The translations under genes were made by a program, and so were the position numbers. DNA of 64,000 bases from Brachycybe producta (lineage: Eukaryota > Arthropoda > Diplopoda > Playtdesmida > Andrognathidae), in assembly GCA_036925085.1 (NCBI GenBank), contig JAUPFP010000040.1, positions 124,001 to 188,000 of the forward strand, read 5' to 3'. This document shows, one piece after another, positions 39,931 through 50,700 of this stretch. Numbering within the stretch: the first letter of the stretch is position 1; every line of letters starts with the position of its first letter. The notes beneath the pieces were generated by a model. That model saw only the letters and a list, made by a program, of their open reading frames with translations, had not been told where the DNA came from and searched no databases.

Positions 39931-40075
39931 CATTGGTTCCATTCGAACTGTGTGAGATGAATGTATAATTTAGTTGTTTTTTTAATGTATACAAATTTGA
40001 CATTGAGAAGAAACTGAGTTAAAGCTTGAGTTGACTTCATTAAAGTTGTCACCAGTAGCTAAAATAACATTCATC
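39931..40075 (+). promoter_or_regulatory. Conserved promoter/5' leader of copy 3
   Basis: This block is shared with the regions before copies 4, 5 and 6: 'cattggttcca', then 'gatgaatgtataattta' (TATA-like element near 39963), then 'cattgagaagaaactgag', then 'gttgacttcattaaag' and 'agtagctaaaataac' just before the ATG. The order and spacing suggest a core promoter and transcribed leader; the transcription start is not known. Confidence 0.55.
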
Positions 40076-41721
40076 ATGGAAAGTGCCGCAAAAAAATCTT
40101 CGCAGCTTTTGGGTATTGGTGACTACGTCGTGGTCGGAACCATGGTCCTAATCTCGACCTGTGTCGGACTCTACTATGGAATCACTAAAAAGAAACCGGC
40201 TTCGCCTTTTGAGTACTTTCTTGCGGGACGAAAGATGGCTTTGATTCCGGTCGGATTGTCGGCTTTTGCTACCGCAGTGTGGGACCGAGTTGGTTTTTGG
40301 GAACAGCAACAGAGTCTTACAATTTTGGAATTCAAATCGGGTGGTGGTGCATCATGGAAGTATTAGTTGCCTTCATTCTAAATTGGATTTTTATTCCTGT
40401 CTATTATAAAATGGGTTCAATGAATGTTTATAAAGTGAGATTCAAAATTCGAAAAGTTGTATATATCGCACTAATTAAATTACTTCTATGTTACTGTTTT
40501 ACAGTTTCTTGAAATTCGCTACAACAGAGTGACGAAGGATGTGGCTACGATCCTGTCTGTATTAATAATGGTAAGTTCTATATATTCAGTGTGTGCTGCA
40601 TATATAGATATGATGAAACATTCAACGTATACTGTTAACAGGCTTTTGGTGCCAGTAATTCCATGTTTGGAATGTCATCGGCTCTTAGCCGTGGTATGAA
40701 AACCTTCTTAATGTTTCAAAATATTTTTTTAATCTTATTTTGACAACCATCTATTTGAAACTGTATAGTTACTAATATTGACCAATGGATTGTCATCGGA
40801 AGTATCTATGGACTTTGTATTGTTTACACAGCCCTCGTAAGTTGTACATGTTGGTGTAATTGTTGTGAGTGTATCTAGAATGTTCGTAAAAAGAAGCACA
40901 TGCACAGAGAACACCTTTTTTTATTTCGTTCAAACCTCATCAAATGTCAAATTTTTAATTTTTTTTACTTTTGTCTTCTTTATACGCAAAACCCGCATAA
41001 ATTGCCAGTATGTTGACTACAACTAGTACGTCCAATTGTGTCACCACAATGTTTCAAAAATATCAAGTTTGTGCGTTTTGTATGGTTGTAACCATACTTG
41101 CCTCTGGCTGTTTCTCATTGCTTTTATTTTTGAATTTGAAAAATTACTCTGCAAGCAGCCATAAAGGCCTATGGCAGAGGGACAAGAGTCCAAGTGCAGC
41201 ATAGAGAATGCATTGTCAAAACCAGAAAATATAAAACCCCATTGTTATATAAACCCAACAACAGTTTCAATAATTTTTTTATTATGCTGCAAATATATGC
41301 ATTGTCAAAACAAAACTAAATTATGACTCCCATAAAATACGTTTTCCCTGCACAAGATCCCCGTCAAGCTAGTTCCATTGTCGAATCGCCCTAGGAACAA
41401 ATGACCAGTAATAAGAATCTGTTCGTGCAAAAATCTCTCCAAATAATCTCTCTTAATAAGAGTGTTTGCAATATTATGTGATTGTCTACCATAATAAATT
41501 TCTGAGCCTGTGTTTTAATAAGATATTTCTTATATTGCGCAGGGTGGCATAAAAGGAGTGATGTGGGCCGATGTCATTCAGGCTGTTACGATGATCTTGT
41601 CCATTTTGATTGTAATTGTCATGGGATTGATCCACGTCGGCGGAGTCGGAGTTGTCTGGAGGCGAAGTTACGATTCTGGAAGACTCGACATCTTCAAGTA
41701 ACCTCAGAATTTCGAATTTTT

Positions 41722-42242
41722 AAGGCCGGTTCACACATAATTCTACTTTATGATGCCACAAGACCCGAAACGACACTTTTTGTAGCAAAGTTGAGCATTT
41801 TTTTTACACGGAGTTAAATTTTCATATTCAGTATCGAATACATACGTGCGATAGGCGACACAGTGACCACTGAATAGCAGTGGCGCTGAACAATGGGAAC
41901 AAAGGCTCCTGGCGCCGATCTCCAAATTCAGATTTAATTTTAAAAATTAAAATTAAATTCATTTTATATTAATTAATAATCTAATAATTAATTAGAAGAA
42001 AAAAACATTTTTTGTTATAATAACATGGCTTGAGACTGGCGTTCTAGTCTAGATAAGGCTATGCTAGAAGCTAGTTCGACTGCAGAATTCTGGTCTCTAA
42101 CCAGGTTCATCAACTAAAAAATGTGAAACATTCCAGATTTTTGCTCTTGGTACCAAAAACCTCAACTACACAAAGTGGCACAAAGATTTTCGGTTTTACA
42201 AGTAGATTTGCATGGCGATATTTTATCCTTATGTGTCATCCT
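41722..42242. mobile_element. MITE with GGTTCACACA ends in intron 5 of copy 3
   Basis: The left end is GGCCGGTTCACACATAA and the right end, decayed here, corresponds to TGTGTGAACCTAC in copy 4. The same element occupies intron 5 of copy 4 (about 50227-50678) and copy 5 (about 58374-59029), so it was present before those copies arose. Confidence 0.5.
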
Positions 42243-44218
42243 ACTATTAATCCAAAGTTTGGTAAAGTGACCTTTGATTATTTTGCAAACAAAAAAAAAG
42301 CTTTAGTATGGATCCAACTGTGAGACACACATTCTGGACCGGTACAGTGGGTTACTTCTTCAATCGTTTAGCTTGGAGAGCTATATCACAGAGCATTCAG
42401 CAGCGTTATCTCACTGCATCGACTATTGAAGATGCAAAAAGGTAGAGACAACTGGGAACTGGTGGGCTGTTCTGAATTTTGCTTAGATGTGGTTAAATGG
42501 ATTTAAAGCATTTAGTATTTTAGAAGCATTACTTTAATAAGAATGTATTTTAAAAAAATATATGTGTACAAAATTTGAAGTATATTAGTTGAAAATTAAA
42601 AGTTATTGGATAAACAAGCCAGCAGGAACCTCGCGAAATTGTGACGGTGCTGGGATGTTCGGGAAACTGAAAACTCAAAAGCCTCTAACTGGAAGACGTT
42701 CAGGAGCGTCTTGAAACTGTGCAGCCCCTGGAGCCTCTCGAAACTAAGAAAAACCCCTTAAGAATATAGAAACTTAATCCTTGGGACCTTCTCAAAATTG
42801 GGTATCCCTCTAGGGCCTCTCATAACTGTGAAATGAAAATTTGAAATTACATTTGTATATTGAATAAAATGTTGCTGATTTTTGGGGCCCGATTTTGCTC
42901 GCCACTAGAAAAAAAAACACATATTTGGTGGGATTAAGGCGAAGTGCCGTTGCCATATATTGCATCCTAGAATGTTGTAGCCAATACATGCCGTAAGGTA
43001 ACATAAATCCGAGGTATGTCTGCACTTGACGTTTGGCACCCATGTCTAAGCAAATTGACCAAAAAAACTTCTTCCCAAATTACATTTAACTACCAAGTGA
43101 CTATTTTTTTTAACTTTACGTAGGGGGAATATATTACAGATGGTCGCATTTTCTTCATCCGTATTCCTTATCCAAATTATTGGCCTCATAATATATGCAG
43201 TGTATTATTCGTGTGATCCGATAAAATCGAAAAAGATTTCTAATTTGAATCAGGTAATCTTAGATAAACTTGTATTTTGTTTTGAAATTGCTTGACAATT
43301 TTGTTGTTGTTATTAAAAGCTTGCTCCAGTCTTCATAATGGATGTGATGGGTGGGTATCCAATTTTGCCAGGAGTTTTCTTTGCCGGATTATTGGCTGCT
43401 AATTTAAGGTACGAATCGTACGCAGGCATGTACTGGCCCGGATGGCAAAGCAAAAAAATGCCACCTGCGCCGTCCTTACTAGGCGTCGGTGTGCTAATTA
43501 GCTATCAATTTAATACAATGCCGTGTGGTGCATGTAACATGCATCTTGTTTAAAGATTTAAACATTTGTTATTTTAGATACAGTAGTTCACAACATAAAA
43601 AAATATACGTGAACAAAAATCACGTTTGTTTTGCAGTACACTGTCATCGACAATGAATTCTATGCCAGCCATTTTGTACGAATCCATAGTTAAACGTTTG
43701 AAACCAAACATGCCTGTAAAACAGGTCAACATTGTCTGCAAAGTTTTATGTAAGTCCTGAAGTCCCATAAATATTGCTTTTCACACAAAATTAGAAACCT
43801 TTTAAGCCTAACAAATGAACAATTTTTCTTTCTTTCAGAAATGCTCTTTAATGTTTGCTTTATTTCAGGTGTTATTTTTGGATGTTTGGCTGCTGCAGGC
43901 ATTGTAGTAACAAAGAATTTCCCCAATGTCGTACAAGTTCGTTAGTTTGCTAATTTCACTGTGTGCAGTGATTTGTGGAATTAATTTGAATGTTATTTAT
44001 TTTTTTAATCCAGGGAGCTATGAGTCTTGGTTCAACGATTTCTGGATCATTGATGGTGCTGATATTTTTCGGGCTTCTTTTTCCTCAGGCTAACTTTAAG
44101 GTAGATTTAATAGCAAACTTTTGCAATACTCATTTAAAATTCTATTTTTATCGTAATTTGAATAAGAGAAAACTTGCTACTTTTGAAATTCAACGTTTTT
44201 TTTTTATTTTGGGCCTGC

Positions 44219-44572
44219 CAGGGCCGTCTTTATGTCTTTTGTGGCCCCTGGCACAAGATTTATTTGAGGCCCCCAAACATGCCTTACAAATAAACTCATT
44301 TTCCCCGCAAGGAACCATTGTTCTATATATAAAAATTATTGATGATTCCATGATGATTTCCATTGTATATATTGGAACAGGACTTTTATGAAGTAAATCA
44401 CATAAGTGAATAGGCCTATTTTTTAAAATAGTAAAATGTTTTTGATGTCGGATAAATTGAAATTAAAGATTTAAAAATACAGAAAATAGTGACAATTGAC
44501 TGACTGAGGCCCTAGTTTAGACAGAGGCCCTGGGCCAGGTCCCAGTTGCCCCCCCCCATTAAGATGGCACTG
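44219..44572. mobile_element. MITE with CAGGGCCGTCTTTA ends in intron 11 of copy 3
   Basis: Inverted ends are CAGGGCCGTCTTTATG and CATTAAGATGGCACTG. The flanks GGGCCTGC and GGGCCTAT are a 6/8 match and fit a hAT-size duplication. The matching site in copy 4 reads 'tttttggcctaatatg' without insertion, an empty site. It is non-coding. Confidence 0.65.
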
Positions 44573-45444
44573 GGGCCTATTTGTATTTTTGTAAACGTTT
44601 TATACTCGTTTATTCGTTTTAAATGACTATATATATAGACATGTTTGCATGAAACTGCATCAATCAATTTGTTGTACTTAAACTAAATTACGAAAGGCTG
44701 TAGAAGTTTATAAAACTTCGTAATTCTGCTTATAAAATTCAGCATATGACTATTTTTATTCCATTATTATCTTACATTTGCATATTTTTGGAATTAAATG
44801 ACTTCTTGAAAAAAGGACAATATTTTATTTTGTTTCAGGCTGGATTTCTATCTTTTGTAAGCGGTACTTTGGTTTGCTCGTGGATTGTCGTGAGTGGACT
44901 TTTAGTGAAATATCCATCAAGAACTAAACCAACCTCGGTCGAAGGATGTTTCGTAGGCAATTTGACTGCTTTTACCACTGACTTGCCATCAAGTTTCAGC
45001 ATTGCAAAGAACATCACAAATATGACAGCTGGAAATCCAGTTTGGTAAAAAATATAAATAATTAAGAAATTTAATTCGAAAGATCATTTAGCAACAAATT
45101 AACAAATTTCAGGACTAAATACTTTCCTCTGTATTCTATATCGTATCTTTGGGTCTCGATGATCGGAATTGTCGTCTGCAGTGCTGTGTTTGTTATTCTG
45201 TCGCATATATTCGGTAAGTAACCGTATTGAAATTATCTAGTTTGTCTTGTAATGTTGTCGTTGGTTTCCTTACTGATCAAAAGAGAAAGAACAAACTCGA
45301 TCGGCAGTTGTCGACGTCATTCCCGATGGGTTACGAAACTTTCATCGCAGTTTGTCGAAACCGTGGAAAAAAGCACTTCTGTGCGACGTTTACGACATTG
45401 AAAAGGTGGATAAAGAAGATGTCAAATCGGAGAATTTGTTATAA

Positions 45445-46435
45445 ATCATTTGTCTTTGTTTATGCACCAATTGGTAGCATATTATAATTCAAGTTAATAT
45501 GTAATATTCCTAGCATAATATCCATGCTGTATGCTACCAAGACTTGCCATTATGCAAAAGATTATTATATAGCAAAACAATTAAAAAGTAGATTTAAAGA
45601 CACTAAAATATTCAGTTTTTAGTTAACCTTAAAAATATATAAAATATGTAGATGATTAATTGGAGTATTTCCTGTAATTGTTGTTTCCCTTGGACTTACG
45701 TTTTCGAAAAAAAAATTGATACCCATAAGACCAACAAGTTCCACAACATCCCATATCATGAGCTGGGCTGATCGAGCTTTTGTAAAGACCCACCAGCCCA
45801 TAGGCTTTTTATATCTAGTTTTCATGCATATAAGCACTAATGCACCACTAAATAATATTTTTTTATAAATTTGATGTTAGCAGTTCATAATACAAAATGT
45901 TAGAAAATAAATGCATCTCATGAAAATTGCGTGTTTATAATTTTTAGTATAAAAAAGGAGTTATAGTAAGCTCGTCTTTAATGTGTGTAACGTAAAATTA
46001 GATCGAGAATCTATTATCATCTACTGGAATAATTTTTTTGGACTATTCTAACTAGGACGACGCAAATATCTCGTTTCCAGAGAAGTGTGTATTCTAATTT
46101 CTAGCTAGTGCAACAATATCTGGTTTAGTTCCGGTGCTGAATTTAGAGGTTTTTATCCTCAAGCCAGATATTGTGCCTTCACACATGGACCATTTTAGAC
46201 GGCATGTGGCTCGTTTGCAAGAGTCTTACTGTATGTGTTTTCATAGGAATACATTGCAGCTACGGCACTGTGACAACATTTTTCAAAACTCTTAAAAGTG
46301 TTACTTGTACAATGTTAATTTAATATTCTATTTCTATCTTAACAACACTTAGTTAGCACATCTTACTTCAGTACTTACTCTCAGTACTTCAGTATTCAGG
46401 CATGTAATATTTCAAGAGACTATTGCAAACTTTAA
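45445..46435. other. 3' flank of copy 3
   Basis: The first ~250 bases are alignable with the 3' flank of copy 4 (for example 'gtctttgtttatgcacca' and 'attcagtttttagtta'). The rest is AT-rich DNA with no gene. AATAAA near 45906 is a possible poly(A) signal. Confidence 0.5.
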
Positions 46436-46439
46436 CTAT

Positions 46440-46720
46440 TTCGGGCTTTATAATGCCCTTCGCACACAGGCGACTTTTGAAAGTTTACTTGTCGATTGAC
46501 TTGTCTTCGCAATGTATTTTCTATGGAAAGACGCCAAATTTGCCACGTTGTGACACAGTTAAAATTCGGGTGTGTGATAAGGTTTCCGTCCTTTTCGTAG
46601 AAAATGCTTTGCAACGACAGCCCACTGCGACAACTGTACTTCTTTATCTCCTCAAAAGAGTCTTTCAAAACCAGTTTGGGTGTTTCAAACCCCAAATAAT
46701 AATTAACGACTTTTTTTTTT
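46440..46720. mobile_element. MITE family C between copies 3 and 4
   Basis: It carries 'ggcgacttttgaaa', 'gcaatgtattttctatggaa' and the opposing 'gtagaaaatgctttgcaacg' with 'acagccc'. This order also occurs at 57660-57890 in intron 4 of copy 5 and, more decayed, at 21630-21770 in intron 4 of copy 2. It is non-coding; ends are not sharply defined. Confidence 0.5.
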
Positions 46721-46817
46721 TGCAAAATTTGCAGAATAAAATTGATAATTCTAACAAAGCCTAGGCTATACTCAGAAGCCTTGTGGAGTGTATATGTACT
46801 TGTAGATTTTGAAAATT

Positions 46818-46883
46818 TGCGCAACTTGCATGTTCTCGGAAATTGTGCATGTTGCACAATTTCCGAGAACATGCAGTTGTGCA
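46818..46883. repeat. Near-perfect hairpin
   Basis: A perfect 22-base inverted repeat (46828-46849 and 46853-46874) is separated by a 3-base loop. The stem extends about 9 more pairs after one bulged T (TGCGCAACT against AGTTGTGCA). It lies in AT-rich intergenic DNA and is not obviously a MITE end. Confidence 0.85.
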
Positions 46884-47591
46884 CAATGGGAGAGAAAGAA
46901 AGATAGGGATAGGTTTAGGGCATTCATGAGATATATTTTATAATAATACACTGTAAATGCAATAATGATGGTTGTCATGACTTTTTAAACCAGTCAACCA
47001 TTATTCCCATTCAACTATAATTAGTTTTTTTTTCTTTATTCTATAAATTTTTTTTCAAAAAAAAAAACTATTGCAAGGATTTTTGTTTCTTTTTGTTTGA
47101 ATTAATATTGAAATGTCTAAAAAAATAGCTAATAATTCTTTCAGAGAAAATGTCATATATATAATTTAATGACCTTGAATCTAGTCTAGAAATAATTACC
47201 TGTGAAAACTACATACATTATTAAACTACCTGTAATATTTAACTTAAAATTTGCTAATACGGTTTCAAAAAAGTAGTTTAATTTGACTTTTTAAAAACTT
47301 TATGGAAGAAATTTATTTTCTTTATGAAAATAGAAATGCAGTATTTGTTTTAAAGTTTTCAAGTGTTTTCATCCTAATTTGCATTCCTTTTTTTTTTGTG
47401 AAATTAACCAATTTATGAAACCAAAAACAAAAACTCATAAAACACAAATGAACGTGAATTTTGATTCTTTTAAAACTTTGTCAGAAAGTTTTATTTCAAT
47501 GATACTACCATAAAAGATATTTAAATACAGTGGCCTAACTTAATAATAAAACTTAATAGTTTCTTAAAAGAAATAATCTATTCATTCATTC
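46884..47591. other. AT-rich intergenic DNA upstream of copy 4
   Basis: No gene is seen. Blocks such as 'gaattaatattgaaatg' near 47090 and 'accaatttatgaaacc' near 47407 are shared with the flanks of copies 3 and 5. Confidence 0.5.
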
Positions 47592-47741
47592 ATTGGTTCC
47601 ATTTGATCTGTGTGTGACGAATGGATAATTTAATTATTTTTTTCAATGTTTAAAAACCTTGGTATCGAGAAGAAACTGAGTTAAAGCTTTTAAGAGTTGA
47701 CTTCATTAAAGTTGTTACCAGTAGCTAAAATAACATTCATC
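47592..47741 (+). promoter_or_regulatory. Conserved promoter/5' leader of copy 4
   Basis: It shows the same block order as before copy 3: 'cattggttcca', 'gaatggataatttaa', 'gagaagaaactgag', 'gttgacttcattaaag', 'agtagctaaaataac'. The TATA-like element is GGATAATT here rather than TATAATT. Confidence 0.55.
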
Positions 47742-50700
47742 ATGGAAAGTGCCTCAGAAAAATCTTCGCAGCTTTTGAGTTTTGGTGACTACGTGGTGAT
47801 CGGAACCATGGTCCTAATCTCGACCTTTGTCGGACTCTATTATGGAATCACTAAAAAGAAACAGACTTCGCCTTTTGAGTACTTTCTTGCGGGACGAAAG
47901 ATGAGTTTGATTCCTGTGGGATTGTCGGCTTTTGCTACCGCAATAGGATCGAGTTGGTTTCTGGGAATAACAACAGAGTCGTATAATTTTGGAATGCAGA
48001 TCGGGTGGTGGTGCATCGTCGAAGTTCTAGTTGCCTTAATTCTAAATTGGATTTTTATTCCCGTGTATTATAAAATGGGTTCGATGAATGTTTATAAGGT
48101 GAGATTCAAAATTTGAAATGTTGCATATATATATATATATATGGCACTAGTTAAATTATTTCTATATCACTGTTTTACAGTTTCTTGAAGTTCGCTACAA
48201 CAGAGTGACGAAGGATGTGGTCACAATTCTGACTGTCATACTATTGGTAAGTTTCATGTATTCAATGTGGGCTGCATATACAGTAGTATGTATAATGAAA
48301 TGTTGAACATGATATTCCTACTGTTAACAGGTTTTTAGTACTAGTAATGCCGTGTTTGGGATTTCATTAGCTCTTAGCCGTGGTATGAAAATCTTGATAT
48401 TTTTTTTTTAAAAAAAATCTTTTCATTTATTTTTTCAACAATTTTTTTACCTGTAGTTACTTATATTAATCATTGGATTGTCGCTGCAAGTATCTATGGA
48501 CTTTGTATTCTTTACACAACACTCGTGAGTTCAACATATTGGTGTAATTGTTGGTGAATGTACTGTATCTAGAATGTTCGTAATGTTCGTGCGCGATCAC
48601 GTGCTAACGGTTACTTTTTTTTACTGCGTGCACGAACAAAGGAAAAAAAAGGAAATGTTTTATGGCCAGTGTCAATCTTTGGTCAGTTTGACTTGTGACT
48701 GAGCCCTGATTGACAGTGGCCCATCCCAGGAATTAATAAAAAGAATAAAAATGGCACGCAAGTTAACCTCAGGCTGTCTGTCTGTGAATGAATGTTACTA
48801 TGTTTGAAATGTTTTAAGAAGTTTTAAGTTCTTTTTGGACTTTGAAAATATTCCCACCAGTGAGTGAAATATTTTCCAGTGTGAAAGTTACAGTAATGTG
48901 TCATTCTTTAGATTCGATCACATTTTGTAAAGTCGGTTTGTAATTGGAGAATGTAAAGAGTATATTTTAACCGATGTGTCGTGTCAAGTTATTTCTACTT
49001 TCGGAGGTACAAGAGATCGTCACCACTATCCCTTTCAATAGGAATTTCGACCTCGAGAACGGTAAGGATTAAAAAGGCAGAACAAAACACTGCCTGGATT
49101 TTTCCAAACCAAAGGTCCCGGCATGTCACATTAAGGTGGCTTACACTATAGTGTGTTGTGGTTTCTCTTAACTGTGAGCAAAGAAAATTTGGAAACTCCT
49201 GCTAGAGCTTACTACTATGCAATGTACAGCCAATATCTTCAGTATAACCTGCCCCCATATTCACAACTTTGAGTAAGTAGGGCTGCAAGATTTGTAAAGG
49301 GACGGTATGCGTATACTGACAGCGTATCGTCTATGCTCCAAGAGCTAGAATGGGAATCATTAGCAGGCCGAAGAAATGATCAAAGCCTCGCTCTTCTGGG
49401 ACGTTTGCTGTCTTGTGATAACATTACCCTGCTTAATGGTTTACTAACTAGAAATCCTCGTAAAGGTAGATTTGGGCATTCAAAAACTTTCAAAGAATTA
49501 ATGGCTAGGACTGATGCATATTTTTGGTCTTTTCTTCCTAATGTTATTAGACTATGGAATTCTCTTCCTGTGAATAGTTCTTTGTTAGGACGATTTCAAT
49601 TTCGTGATGATGTCTTATTTTTAAATAATGACAATCAGTCGTGATTGGGAGCAATCCCTCCCTGCCACATGGCTTTCGAGCTGATTGCAGGTGTATTTAA
49701 TTGAATTGAATTGAATTGAAAATCTGTATAATGTTAAGTCAATGGTTAAGTCTATGGCATTAGCTAGAGATAGTGATTCCTATCCGCATAACTGTACAGT
49801 TATGAATACGGTATAGCAGGGTGAAATGATACCCAGGCCTCATATGCTTGCATGTAGATTGCATAGTAACTTATAACTCATTTGACTCTCTTATACCTCT
49901 CGTGCATCTGCTTCAATACATGCATTGTTGCTTCGTATTGCCTTCAACAATGTGAAAAATACTTTGAAAATATTTATTAAGGGTGTTTGCAATATTATGT
50001 GATTGTCTACGACAATATTACATATTTCTTATATTTGCACACAGGGTGGCATGAAAGGAGTGATGTGGGCCGATGTCATTCAGGCTGTTACGATGATCTT
50101 GTCCATTTTGATTGTAATTGTCATGGGATTGATCCACGTCGGCGGAGTCGGAGTTGTCTGGAAGCGGAGTTACGATTCGGGAAGACTCGACATTTTCAAG
50201 TATAACTTCCGAATTCTGAATTTTTCAGGCCGGTTCACACACATTCTACATTGTGAAGTCACAAGACTCATAACTGCACACTTTTTGTAGCAAAGTTGAG
50301 CGCTGTCAGGTTTAAAATTAATTTTTAAAATTTTATTTCTACGTTTCTTTATTAAATAATTAATTATTTTATATTCATTAGTAATCAATTAAAAAAAGCA
50401 TTTCCTATTAATAACATAGTTTAAGACTGGCGTTTTAGTTTAGATAAAGCTATTTCTAGATGTTAATTTGGCCTTAGTATTCTGGCCTCTACCAGGTTCT
50501 TGGTCTAAAAACGCACTTTGGGCTGAATTAAGAATTACAATTGCAAAACAAAAACTAGGAATATTCGAGATTTGTGCTTCCGGCGCCGAAACTAGTGCCC
50601 ATGTCACTACATGACACAAAGATTTTTGGTTTTACAAGTAGATTTACCTGGCGATGTTTTGCCCTTGTGTGAACCTACTTTTAATTGAGTGTCGATTATA

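Larger units (their letters stand above)
40076..45444 (+). pseudogene. SLC5-family transporter, copy 3, frameshifted in exon 1
   Basis: Fourteen exons: 40076-40434, 40505-40570, 40642-40693, 40769-40836, 41543-41697, 42301-42441, 43124-43253, 43320-43408, 43637-43749, 43869-43936, 44014-44100, 44839-45044, 45113-45213, 45284-45444. Exon 1 is 359 bases instead of 357: a GT duplication near 40277-40280 shifts the frame about 67 codons in and brings a stop within the exon. All other exons and splice sites are intact, so inactivation is recent, allelic or an assembly error. GGMK in exon 5 is changed to GGIK. No downstream in-frame ATG would restore the first membrane segment. If functional it would be an SMCT/SMVT-like symporter like its neighbours. 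Confidence 0.7.

Noticed and set aside
46423-46764. 113-residue ORF between copies 3 and 4
   Set aside because: It lies in an inverted-repeat MITE, overlaps an equally long frame on the other strand and has no recognisable domain.
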